Of a stretch of 64,000 nt of DNA, positions 48,332 to 56,567 are shown one piece after another. The stretch covers positions 1,178,001 through 1,242,000 of the forward strand of contig NZ_CP142016.1 in the NCBI RefSeq assembly GCF_035666175.1. The letters are read 5' to 3'. Numbering within the stretch: position 1 is the first letter of the stretch; every line of letters begins with the position of its first letter. The notes under the pieces were generated by a model. The model worked only from the letters and a program-made list of their open reading frames with translations. It had not been told where the DNA came from and did not search any database. The translations under genes and the position numbers were made by a program. Source of the stretch: Riemerella anatipestifer. Lineage in GTDB: Bacteria; Bacteroidota; Bacteroidia; Flavobacteriales; Weeksellaceae.

Positions 48332-49311
48332 ACTCGTTGTGCATTTTAAATAATACTGATTTTTAGATGATTTAATTTTCTTTGGAAGATAAATTTATTG
48401 ATATATTGAATAACCGTTGCGGCGGTTATTTTACTGATTATCCTTGTTTTAAAGCCTTCAAAAGTTTTAGCATAGTTTCTTTTAATCATAAATTGGTCGC
48501 AAAGTTGAGAGAAAAATGTCTCAATTCGTTTTCGCTTTTTCTTGTACAATGAAAATTGAGGAATATAATCTTTCTGATTACTTCTCATTGGTGTATCTAA
48601 TTTAATATTAGCATAGTTAAATAAATCTATTTGAACTTTTGCTGATAAATAGCCTCTATCTCCAATTAAAGTACAGTTTCGCATTTGCTCACCACTATCT
48701 TTTAAATAGTGGATGTCGTGAACGGATGCAGGGCTTATATCAAAATTCTTAATCACACCATTTAAAGAACATACTGCGTGTAGTTTATAGCCATAGAAAT
48801 ATAATTTCTGTGAAGCACAATAACCATATGTTGGTGAAGAATAGGATTGCTCTTTACAAATTTTTGAACGAGTAGAACGAGCGTTTTCACAAACTTTCAT
48901 TGGCATGCTATCAACGATAAAAATATCTTCAAACTCATTGAACTCCATCGAAATACGTTGTCTAATTTGCTCTGTTTGTAGGGATAGTCTTCGTTTTCGC
49001 TTATTGTAAACACTTCTTTCAATTTTGTTTATCAGAGAGTTTGGCAATTTTCTAAAGAACTGTAATTCGCTATCAATACTCAAGTATTCAGCAGTAATAT
49101 TAAGACTTATGACTTCTAAATCGCTCATTTTAGGTGTTCTTCTCTGATAACTAATCAGTTGATTTTCTGAAAAAAGTCCTAAAACTTCCAAAATTCTTTC
49201 ATATATTTGCTCTATGTTGTTCATTTATATCGTTTTATAGCAAAAACAATATACTGATTTTCAGTCTAATAAACAACTCTTGTTTTTTTCATTTCATAAT
49301 GCACAACGGGT
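48332..49311 (-). mobile_element. IS982-family insertion sequence, copy 1 (ISRa1-like), with target duplication
   Basis: A 980-bp element with terminal inverted repeats beginning ACTCGTTGTGCATT on the left and ACCCGTTGTGCATT on the right (one mismatch). It is flanked on both sides by TCAATACA (48324-48331 and 49312-49319), an intact 8-bp target-site duplication, so it is a simple recent insertion between pgi and folD. It holds one transposase gene. From memory the termini and protein resemble ISRa1 of Riemerella anatipestifer. Confidence 0.93.
48346..49224 (-). CDS. IS982 family transposase, copy 1
   Basis: A 292-residue DDE transposase. FIVDSMPMKVC carries the first acidic residue and LIGDRGYLSAKV the second. 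The basic RNQKDYIPQFSLYKKKRKRIETFFSQL segment holds the final catalytic glutamate (RIETFFS). This is the standard IS982 arrangement and the frame is intact. It differs from copy 2 at three residues (Phe/Leu, Ser/Ile and Tyr/Asn, at about positions 55, 178 and 251). Confidence 0.95.
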   Translation of the reverse strand: MNNIEQIYERILEVLGLFSENQLISYQRRTPKMSDLEVISLNITAEYLSIDSELQFFRKLPNSLINKIERSVYNKRKRRLSLQTEQIRQRISMEFNEFEDIFIVDSMPMKVCENARSTRSKICKEQSYSSPTYGYCASQKLYFYGYKLHAVCSLNGVIKNFDISPASVHDIHYLKDSGEQMRNCTLIGDRGYLSAKVQIDLFNYANIKLDTPMRSNQKDYIPQFSLYKKKRKRIETFFSQLCDQFMIKRNYAKTFEGFKTRIISKITAATVIQYINKFIFQRKLNHLKISII

Positions 49312-49346
49312 TCAATACATAATAAATCTAATAAAAATATATACCA

Positions 49347-50231
49347 ATGGCTCAAATTTTAGACGGATTAAAAATATCCAAAGAAATCAAAGCAGAAATT
49401 AAAGCAGATGTAGAGAAAATCAAAGCATCTGGAAAGCGTTTACCTCATCTTTCCGCTATATTGGTGGGAAATAATGGGGCAAGTAAGGCTTATGTTAATT
49501 CTAAAATTAAAGACTGTGCAGAAGTTGGCTTTCAGTCGTCTTTGCACAAATTTCCTAGTACGGCATCAGAAGCTGAAGTTTTGGAAAAAATAAAAGAACT
49601 CAACGAAAATCCAGATGTAGATGGTTTTATTGTTCAGCTACCACTTCCGAAACAGATGGATCAGGAGAAAATCATTATGGCGATAGACCCAAGAAAAGAT
49701 GTAGATGGTTTTCACCCAGAAAACTTTGGAAGAATGGCTCTAGAAATGGATACCTTCTTACCAGCAACACCTTTCGGAATTCTTACCCTTTTGGAACGCT
49801 ACCAAATAGAAACCAAAGGAAAACATTGTGTTATCATCGGTAGAAGTCGTATTGTAGGACGCCCTATGAGTATTCTAATGGGAAGAAAAGATTTTCCTGG
49901 AAACTCTACCGTAACACTTACTCACTCTTACACTCCTCATATAGAAGAGTTTACTAAAAATGCAGACATTGTAATTACCGCTTTGGGTGACCCTTATTTC
50001 TTAAAAGGAGATATGATAAAGAAAGGAGCTATCGTGATAGATGTGGGCATTACGAGAGTAGATGACGATAGTGAAAAAGGCTATAAATTAGCAGGCGATG
50101 TAGATTTTGATAGCTGTGCTGAAAAAGCCTCATGGATTACTCCTGTACCAGGAGGTGTAGGACCTATGACCAGAGCTATGTTAATGAAAAACACACTATT
50201 AGCTTACAAGCACACCATATACAAAGACTAA
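49347..50231 (+). CDS. folD: Bifunctional methylenetetrahydrofolate dehydrogenase/cyclohydrolase FolD
   Basis: Interconverts 5,10-methylene-, methenyl- and 10-formyl-tetrahydrofolate using NADP. The 294-residue protein includes the AYVNSKIKDCAEVG catalytic lysine region, GFIVQLPLPKQMD, DPRKDVDGFHPEN, the NADP loop VIIGRSRIVGRPMS and TPVPGGVGPMTRAML. It begins 36 bp after IS982 copy 1, so the element probably separated it from its upstream regulatory region. No TAnnTTTG box is visible in the short remaining leader. Confidence 0.97.
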   Translation: MAQILDGLKISKEIKAEIKADVEKIKASGKRLPHLSAILVGNNGASKAYVNSKIKDCAEVGFQSSLHKFPSTASEAEVLEKIKELNENPDVDGFIVQLPLPKQMDQEKIIMAIDPRKDVDGFHPENFGRMALEMDTFLPATPFGILTLLERYQIETKGKHCVIIGRSRIVGRPMSILMGRKDFPGNSTVTLTHSYTPHIEEFTKNADIVITALGDPYFLKGDMIKKGAIVIDVGITRVDDDSEKGYKLAGDVDFDSCAEKASWITPVPGGVGPMTRAMLMKNTLLAYKHTIYKD

Positions 50232-50235
50232 CCAT

Positions 50236-50808
50236 TTGGAAAAGGAACACTTCTTAAATCATATCAGAGAAATCATCTCTCTTTCGGGGGAAGAGTTTGA
50301 TGAAATTTGGGAATATTTTAGTGTTAAAAATATCCGAAGAAAACAATTCCTAGTACAAGAATACCAAACTTCTAATGAAATCTATTGGGTGGCGTCAGGT
50401 ATTTTCAAATCCAGTTTCTTTGATACAGATGGTAAAGAACATATTCTCCAGTTTGCCTCTAGTGGGTGGTGGACTGGAGATTTTTCCGCATTTTACAAAC
50501 AACAAAAAACACAAATTTCCATAGAATGTTTAGAAAACGGTAGCGTACTTACCATTACTCAGCAAAATATGGACATTCTTTGCCAAAAGTTTCCTCTATT
50601 GGAAAGATTTTTCAGAATCAAAACTAATTTCGGATACATTGCATTACAAGAACGCATCATTTCCCTTATGACCCAATCTGCCAAACAACGCTACCAAAAT
50701 TTCTTAAAACAATATCCTCATTTAGTACAAAAACTACCTAAACAAACCATCGCTAGTTATCTAGGCGTTTCTAGAGAGACTCTTAGTAGACTTTCTTTAG
50801 AGGATTAA
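50236..50808 (+). CDS. Crp/Fnr family transcriptional regulator with TTG start
   Basis: A 190-residue regulator. A cyclic-nucleotide-binding-type beta-barrel (about residues 20-115) is followed by a dimerisation helix and a C-terminal HTH with IASYLGVSRETLSRL as helix-turn-helix. The Crp cAMP-contact motif RxSA is absent and there are no Fnr-type cysteine clusters, so the ligand is unknown. Translation appears to begin at TTG 50236, 4 bp after the folD stop, implying coupling. A perfect TGTGA-N6-TCACA site lies 29 bp downstream of its stop and upstream of hchA, a likely operator. Confidence 0.9.
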   Translation: MEKEHFLNHIREIISLSGEEFDEIWEYFSVKNIRRKQFLVQEYQTSNEIYWVASGIFKSSFFDTDGKEHILQFASSGWWTGDFSAFYKQQKTQISIECLENGSVLTITQQNMDILCQKFPLLERFFRIKTNFGYIALQERIISLMTQSAKQRYQNFLKQYPHLVQKLPKQTIASYLGVSRETLSRLSLED

Positions 50809-50837
50809 TAAGACTTAACTTACTATAAAATTACTCT

Positions 50838-50853
50838 TGTGATTTACCTCACA
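50838..50853. promoter_or_regulatory. Crp/Fnr-type operator TGTGA-N6-TCACA
   Basis: The palindrome TGTGATTTACCTCACA matches the classic Crp half-site pair exactly. Its centre is about 55 bp upstream of the hchA -7 box and immediately downstream of a Crp/Fnr regulator gene, so local regulation of hchA is a natural hypothesis. A second TGTGATTT half-like element occurs at 50861. Confidence 0.6.
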
Positions 50854-50897
50854 CTTTTTTTGTGATTTATATCCTTAGACCTCTAAGCGCATCCATC

Positions 50898-50905
50898 TAT
50901 CTTTG
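50898..50905 (+). promoter_or_regulatory. Candidate -7 box of hchA
   Basis: TATCTTTG matches TAnnTTTG, 38 bp before the hchA ATG. No standard -33 TTTG is present, which would fit dependence on an activator bound at 50838. Confidence 0.5.
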
Positions 50906-50942
50906 CACAAGAAATTAATGTTAAACACTAAAAATTAAAAAA

Positions 50943-51792
50943 ATGTCACAAGAATTAAGTAATCAACCTGTATTTGATGGTGTAGGTTATGAGCCTTCTC
51001 CACTATCATTATCTATGTTTGTTGCTCCAAAAACCGACTATGATTTTGCCCAATATCCTAATGCCAACACCGATAAAAATAAAAAGGTACTAGTAGTGTG
51101 TACCGAAGAAAAATATATGACCATGCAAAATGGCAAGAAATTTTCCACAGGTAACCACCCAGTAGAAACCTTAGTACCAATGTTACATTTAGATGCAGCA
51201 GGCTTTGAGGCAGAAATATTTACTCCTACAGGTGCACCAGCCGTTTTAGAAATGTGGGCTATGCCTTCCGAAGACGAAGCAGTAAAGGGTATTTTTGAAA
51301 AGTATAAAACTCAATTTGAAGCACCTAAAAGTTTAAAAGAATTTGTAGCAGCAGATATGGCTTCCGAAACTGAATATGTAGCTGTATTTTTACCTGGTGG
51401 ACACGGTGCTATGCTAGGACTACCAACAAATGATGATTTAAAAAAAGACAATCCATTGGGCATATCAACATGAGAAATTTGTGCTTGCTATTTGCCATGG
51501 TCCTGCAGCATTATTAGCAGCAGCACATAATGAACCTGCGGAAAACTTCCCATATAAAGGTTACAAAATGAAATCTTTCCCTGACATTATAGACACACAA
51601 ACGCCTGCTATTGGCTATGTACCAGGAGAAATGCCTTGGTTCTACGGGGAAAAACTAAAGGCTCTAGGCATAGAAATTCTTAATGAGGATATTTCTGGAG
51701 CATGCTACACTGACAGAAAATTAGTAACAGGCGATAGCCCACTAGCAGCCAACAATTTCGGCAAAATGAGCGCTGAAGCTCTACTAGGATAA
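50943..51792 (+). pseudogene. hchA: HchA/Hsp31-type glyoxalase III, frameshifted at a 7-A run
   Basis: HchA converts methylglyoxal to lactate without cofactor and has chaperone or deglycase activity. The 5' frame encodes 176 residues, through VFLPGGHGAMLGLP, then drifts into an out-of-frame tail. The correct continuation is in another frame: removing one A from the run at 51441-51447 gives a text continuing through HEKFVLAICHGPAALLA, which carries the catalytic cysteine. The repaired protein would be about 282 residues, equal to E. coli HchA (283). As written, the protein lacks its nucleophile. It could be a sequencing error, a true pseudogene, or a slippage-prone switch. Confidence 0.88.
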
Positions 51793-51820
51793 CTTTTTTC
51801 TATTTTCATGTCTTTCATAC

Positions 51821-51849
51821 AAAACCATTTCTTGAGAAATGGTTTTTTG
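51821..51849 (+). terminator. hchA terminator
   Basis: Perfect 11-bp stem AAAACCATTTC / GAAATGGTTTT with loop TTGA and T-rich 3' side, 29 bp after the hchA stop. Confidence 0.85.
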
Positions 51850-51902
51850 CTTTAAACACCATTATAATTAAATGATAACTTCATCATTCTCACAAAAAAC
51901 CC

Positions 51903-51910
51903 TATTTTTG
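51903..51910 (+). promoter_or_regulatory. Candidate -7 box of pncB
   Basis: TATTTTTG matches TAnnTTTG, 22 bp before the pncB ATG. Confidence 0.4.
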
Positions 51911-51932
51911 TTGCATATAAACCAAAAGTATT

Positions 51933-53102
51933 ATGCCAGAAGTGCGTCTAAAGTCTATCATAGACAACGATTTCTATAAAATAACCATGCAAAACGCCGT
52001 AGTGAAATTATTTCCTACCGCTAGAGTAAAATACGAATTTATCAACCGTGGGAAACATTTTTTCCCTGAAGGCTTTGCTAACGAGCTTAGAAAAGCGGTA
52101 GATTCTATGGCAGAGCTAAAACTCACCAAAAAGGAGAAACTGTACTTACAAGAAACCTGTCCTTACTTAGATTTACCTTACCTAGATTTTTTAGAAGGTT
52201 ATCATTATGACCCTTCCGAAGTTAAAATTGTACAAGAAGGTAATGATATTAGAGTAAGTGTAGAGGGGCTTTGGTATCGCACCATATTATGGGAAGTTCC
52301 GCTTTTGGCACTCATTTCTGAACTCCATTACCGAATGAACAAAATGGAGCGAGATTCCAACGAAACTGTTGTTCATAATACAGTAGAGAAATCTAGAAAG
52401 CTTAATGAGCTAGGGGTTACCTTTGCTGAATTTGGGACAAGAAGACGCCACTCTTACAAAGTCCACCAATTAGTAATGGAGGCTCTTATGGAAGAAAAAG
52501 GTCAGTTTATCGGAACTTCTAATGTTCATTTTGCTATGAAATACGGCGTAAAACCTATCGGCACCCACGCCCACGAATGGTTTATGTTCCACGCCGCAGA
52601 ATATGGTTTCAAAATGGCAAATCAACTTGCGCTAGAGCATTGGGTAGATGTTTATCGTGGTGATTTAGGAGTTGCTCTTTCAGACACTTATACTACGGAA
52701 GTTTTCTTCCGTCAATTTGATAAGAAGTTCGCTAAACTTTTTGACGGCGTTCGCCACGACAGTGGAGACCCAATAGAATTTGCGAAAAAAACCATAGAAC
52801 ATTACGAGAGTTTTGGCATCAATCCTAACTTTAAATACATCATTTTCTCCGATGGTTTAAACCTTGAAAAAGTAGAAGAAATAACCAATGCTACGCGTGG
52901 TACCATAGGCATCTCTTTTGGTATAGGTACTAACCTTACCAATGATGTTGGCCTAAAACCAATGAACATCGTGATGAAACTTATAGGCGTACAAGCTCCT
53001 AATGGTGACTGGATTCCTACAGTAAAACTTTCCGATGAAAGAGGCAAATATACTGGAGAACCTAAAATGATAGAACTTGCAAAAGAAGTGCTTAGAATAT
53101 AA
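51933..53102 (+). CDS. pncB: Nicotinate phosphoribosyltransferase PncB
   Basis: Converts nicotinate, PRPP and ATP to nicotinate mononucleotide in the NAD salvage pathway. At 389 residues it matches the E. coli-type enzyme. DNDFYKITMQNAV, EFGTRRRHSYKVHQ, GTSNVHFAMKYGVKPIGTHAHEW (autophosphorylated histidine region) and GVRHDSGDP are all characteristic. Transcribed separately from hchA. Confidence 0.97.
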   Translation: MPEVRLKSIIDNDFYKITMQNAVVKLFPTARVKYEFINRGKHFFPEGFANELRKAVDSMAELKLTKKEKLYLQETCPYLDLPYLDFLEGYHYDPSEVKIVQEGNDIRVSVEGLWYRTILWEVPLLALISELHYRMNKMERDSNETVVHNTVEKSRKLNELGVTFAEFGTRRRHSYKVHQLVMEALMEEKGQFIGTSNVHFAMKYGVKPIGTHAHEWFMFHAAEYGFKMANQLALEHWVDVYRGDLGVALSDTYTTEVFFRQFDKKFAKLFDGVRHDSGDPIEFAKKTIEHYESFGINPNFKYIIFSDGLNLEKVEEITNATRGTIGISFGIGTNLTNDVGLKPMNIVMKLIGVQAPNGDWIPTVKLSDERGKYTGEPKMIELAKEVLRI

Positions 53103-53155
53103 CTTTCAGAAAAGACCGTTTGTAGTACAAATTATATAAAATTTAGATTAATTAG

Positions 53156-54643
53156 ATGACTTTATACTTTCTCATCATTTTTATTTTTGGAGGAGTGATA
53201 GGTGGGCTTATGGTTTACTTTTTTGGTAAATCAAATACCATTTCTAGAGCTACCTATGACGAGCTCAATCATAATTTTATAGCCAATGAAACCGACCTTA
53301 AAAACTGGATTTCAAAGACTAAGGATTTAGAACAAAGTCTGAATTTGGAAAAAGAACACTATAAAGCAAAAACCATAGAAAACGAAAATCTTAAAAATTC
53401 TTTATCCAAAACTTCGGCTACGCTAGAAACAGCTCATAGCCAAATAGAAGAACTAAAAAATCAACTGCAAACTCAAACACTCAACCTCTCTCAACTACAG
53501 GAGAAAAATCAACATTATTATGCTAAAATAAGTGAACTTTCTGCCAAAAACGAAGCCCTAGAACAATCATTAGTCAATCAAAAAAAGGAAATACAAGAGC
53601 TACAAGAAGCTACAAAACTTCAGTTTGAAAACATTGCTAATAAAATTTTAGAGGAGAAAACCGAAAAATTCACTTCCCTTAACAAAGAAAATTTAGGACA
53701 TATATTAAAACCTTTCCAAGAGAAAATTACAGAGCTTAAAAACACCGTACACGAAACCTATGATAAAGAGGCTAAAGAACGCTTTTCTCTAGGAGCTAAG
53801 GTAAAAGAGTTGGCAGAGCTCAACCAACAAATTTCCGAAGATGCCAAAAAACTAACCCGAGCTTTAAAGGGCGAAGCTAAAACACAAGGCAGATGGGGCG
53901 AAATGATACTAGAAAGTATCTTAGAGAAATCTGGTTTGGTAAAAAACAGAGAATACTTCCTAGAACACGAGCTTAAAAATGAGGATAACAAAGCCCTTTA
54001 TTCCGAATTTTCAGGTAAAAAAATGCGTCCCGATGCCGTGGTAAAATATCCCGACCAGCGTACCGTCATTATAGATTCTAAAGTATCACTTACCGCCTTT
54101 ACAGATTTAATAGACGAAACCGATGCCGACCTCTACGACATCAACCTCAACAAACACCTTAGTTCGGTTAAAAATCATATTGTAGAATTATCCCATAAAG
54201 CCTATGATGATTATGGTAAATCGCTAGATTTCGTAATGATGTTTATCCCTAGCGAACCCGCCTATATTGCCGCCATGCAAGCCAACCCTAACCTTTGGAG
54301 CTTTGCTTACGATAGGCGAATATTACTCCTCAACCCAAGTAACCTTATCACTTCACTAAAACTGATTGCCGACCTTTGGAAGCGAGAATATCAAAATCAA
54401 AACGCAATGGCTATCGCCGAAAGAGGGGCTAAACTTTACGATAAGTTTGTAGGATTTGTAGAAAATCTAGAGAAGGTTGGCAAAAATATAGACAACGCTA
54501 AATCTGCCTATAACGATGCCTTTGGACAGCTTACTTCGGGCAGAGATAACCTTGTGAAACAAACCGAAAAACTAAAAGAGTTGGGTGTAAAAACCAAAAA
54601 GACCCTTGCACAAGGTCTGATAGACGACAGCGAAAAAGACTAG
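53156..54643 (+). CDS. rmuC: DNA recombination protein RmuC
   Basis: A 495-residue RmuC homologue, proposed to limit inversions at short inverted repeats. One N-terminal transmembrane helix (residues 2-24) is followed by a long coiled coil (about 30-180) and the nuclease-like RmuC domain, with GRWGEMILESILEKSGL, RPDAVVKYPDQRTVIIDSKVS and FVMMFIPSEPAYIAA. It ends 6 bp before the next gene, so the two are cotranscribed. Confidence 0.95.
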   Translation: MTLYFLIIFIFGGVIGGLMVYFFGKSNTISRATYDELNHNFIANETDLKNWISKTKDLEQSLNLEKEHYKAKTIENENLKNSLSKTSATLETAHSQIEELKNQLQTQTLNLSQLQEKNQHYYAKISELSAKNEALEQSLVNQKKEIQELQEATKLQFENIANKILEEKTEKFTSLNKENLGHILKPFQEKITELKNTVHETYDKEAKERFSLGAKVKELAELNQQISEDAKKLTRALKGEAKTQGRWGEMILESILEKSGLVKNREYFLEHELKNEDNKALYSEFSGKKMRPDAVVKYPDQRTVIIDSKVSLTAFTDLIDETDADLYDINLNKHLSSVKNHIVELSHKAYDDYGKSLDFVMMFIPSEPAYIAAMQANPNLWSFAYDRRILLLNPSNLITSLKLIADLWKREYQNQNAMAIAERGAKLYDKFVGFVENLEKVGKNIDNAKSAYNDAFGQLTSGRDNLVKQTEKLKELGVKTKKTLAQGLIDDSEKD

Positions 54644-54649
54644 CCAAAA

Positions 54650-55423
54650 ATGAAAACAATTATAGAAAGTTTACAGAACGATAAAATAAAATACCTCAAC
54701 CGATTAGCCACCGACAATAGATTTAGAAAAAAACAGGGCGTTTTCATTGTAGAAGGCGTGCAGGAAAACCAGAGAGCCTTAACTTTTAGCAACGAAGCCC
54801 TAGAGTTTTACATTTGCGAGAGTATTTTCTCTGCAGAGCTACCCACCAATGCAAAAACCTATTACATTACAGATAAGATATACCAAAAAATCGCTTATAG
54901 AGGCACTACCGAAGGTATTATCGGAGTTTACAAAACACCACAAAATCACTTAGACCATTTTATTCCGTCCGAAAATGCTTCGGTCATCATTGTAGAAAGC
55001 ATAGAAAAACCGGGCAACCTTGGGGCTATACTTAGAAGCTGCGAAGCGTTCGGCATAGAGGCTCTTATTGTTACCGACCCTAAAGTAGATTTTTACAACC
55101 CAAATGTCATTAGGTCTAGCGTAGGTTGTTTATTTGGTATGAATATTTTTCAAGCAGATAACCAGAGTACTTTAGCATTTTTAAAGAAACACCATTTTAA
55201 GGTTTACACCACTTTTATGAGCGAAGACGCCCAGCTAATCCACCAAAAAGATTTTAAAACCAAAACCGCTTTAATTTTCGGGACAGAACATTCTGGGATT
55301 AGTGATTTTTGGAAAGGCAAAGCAGAAAATATTCTTGTGCCTATGACAGGGACAATAGACTCCCTCAACCTAAGCAATGCCGTAGCAGTGAGTTGTTACG
55401 AAATTTTAAGACAGCGGTTGTAG
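54650..55423 (+). CDS. TrmH/SpoU-family RNA 2'-O-methyltransferase
   Basis: A 257-residue SPOUT methyltransferase with an N-terminal L30e-like substrate-binding domain (about 1-95) and the three SPOUT motifs: KPGNLGAILRSCEAFG, LIFGTEHSGISD and ILVPMTGTIDSLNLSNAVAV, which form the knot that binds SAM. Likely target is rRNA (RlmB-like) or tRNA, not distinguishable here. Confidence 0.92.
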   Translation: MKTIIESLQNDKIKYLNRLATDNRFRKKQGVFIVEGVQENQRALTFSNEALEFYICESIFSAELPTNAKTYYITDKIYQKIAYRGTTEGIIGVYKTPQNHLDHFIPSENASVIIVESIEKPGNLGAILRSCEAFGIEALIVTDPKVDFYNPNVIRSSVGCLFGMNIFQADNQSTLAFLKKHHFKVYTTFMSEDAQLIHQKDFKTKTALIFGTEHSGISDFWKGKAENILVPMTGTIDSLNLSNAVAVSCYEILRQRL

Positions 55424-55426
55424 CTT

Positions 55427-55945
55427 TTATAATTTTAGTTTCATCATAATATCCGTTTGAAGGTCATCTCCCAATACAAACAGATGCTTATCAAACGCCA
55501 CGAAACCATTTTTCTCATAAAAACGAATGGCTTTGTGGTTCTGTTCCCATACCCCTAACCAAATATAATCTACCCCTCTATCTCTAGCCACTTGGAGAGC
55601 ATATTCGTAGAGGGCTTGCCCTACCCTTTTGCCTTGAAAAGCTTTCAGTACATAGATACGCTCTATCTCAATAGCTTTGGAGTCTTTCAACTCCGTTTGC
55701 GAAGCACCAAAATTAAGTTTAAGATACCCCGCTAATTCCCCATTAACTCTAGCAAAATAAAACTCCGAAAACTCATCTAACAACTCTTCTCTAAGGCATT
55801 TTACAGAAAAAGACTCATCTAAATACTTTTGCATATTCTCTGGAGTATTATCCGCAGCAAAAGTCTCATAGAAAGTAGTTTTACTTACCTCTTGCAGAAG
55901 CTCAACCTCATTAGTTTTTACTTTTTTTATTGCAATTCCCAACAT
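55427..55945 (-). CDS. GNAT family N-acetyltransferase
   Basis: A 172-residue GNAT enzyme. The acetyl-CoA pyrophosphate loop is in IYVLKAFQGKRVGQALYEYAL, and WLGVWEQNHKAIRFYEKNGF is the usual C-terminal motif. Substrate unknown; the family style resembles spermidine or small-amine acetyltransferases (PaiA-like). Convergent with the methyltransferase gene, 3 bp apart. Confidence 0.88.
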   Translation of the reverse strand: MLGIAIKKVKTNEVELLQEVSKTTFYETFAADNTPENMQKYLDESFSVKCLREELLDEFSEFYFARVNGELAGYLKLNFGASQTELKDSKAIEIERIYVLKAFQGKRVGQALYEYALQVARDRGVDYIWLGVWEQNHKAIRFYEKNGFVAFDKHLFVLGDDLQTDIMMKLKL

Positions 55946-56221
55946 CGTTTCTCTATTTTATCCCACAAGAATACAAAATAAACCCCTCATCAAAAAAGAT
56001 TTTTATTCAAAAAAAATCTCAAAAACTTGCACACTTCTACAAAAGGTTATAAGTTTGTTCCAGTTTTATGACACGCAATACCAATAACATACAACTAAGT
56101 GTAAAAAAGTTACAAGATTATTTGGCTATCTCAAATAATTTCGTAAACACACAATAGTTTCGTGGGTATGCGTCGTATTATCTAGAAAATTCTTTAGACT
56201 TTTATTGTTGATAAATAGACT

Positions 56222-56245
56222 CCCCCAACACAGGTTGGGGGTATT
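56222..56245 (+). terminator. Hairpin resembling a terminator
   Basis: CCCCCAAC and GTTGGGGG pair around the loop ACAG, followed by TATTTT. It lies mid-interval, not directly after any gene, so it may attenuate a leader transcript instead. Confidence 0.5.
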
Positions 56246-56501
56246 TTGCGTTTAGCATACGCTAAGTTTTGTTTTCATAAATACCTGCTAGAAGCCTCCT
56301 TAGTTCATAAGTTTAATTTGTTGTTTTGATTAGGGGTTTCTAGCGTACAGAAGGGATATTTTGCCCATTCTGTCTTAGTCTTAGTCTTCCTCCTCGTTTT
56401 TTGTGTGTGTTGAGAGGAGGGAGGTATTTTTTTAAGGCTAGAAGCGAGATATAAGAGTTTAGAACTTAGTATAGCCTCACCAATCCTTAAACCGAACCTC
56501 C

Positions 56502-56543
56502 AACCTCTAATACCCAATATCTAACCTCTAATATCTAATATCT
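56502..56543 (+). repeat. 21-bp tandem duplication before the FISUMP gene
   Basis: Two adjacent 21-bp units (56502-56522, 56523-56543) begin AACCTCTAATA and match at 19 of 21 positions; the second ends 24 bp before the start codon. A partial unit precedes them. Copy-number changes here could alter spacing to the ribosome site. Confidence 0.65.
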
Positions 56544-56567
56544 ATAACCCTTTAAATATTAAACCTT

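Larger units (their letters stand above)
55946..56567. other. 622-bp non-coding interval upstream of the FISUMP gene
   Basis: No credible gene is present; a 70-codon minus-strand frame at 56305-56517 has no recognisable features. The interval holds an inverted repeat TTATTTG/CAAATAA (56118-56138), a terminator-like hairpin at 56222, and a 21-bp tandem duplication just before the FISUMP start. No TAnnTTTG promoter box was found, although one would be expected for a 638-codon gene. Confidence 0.6.
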
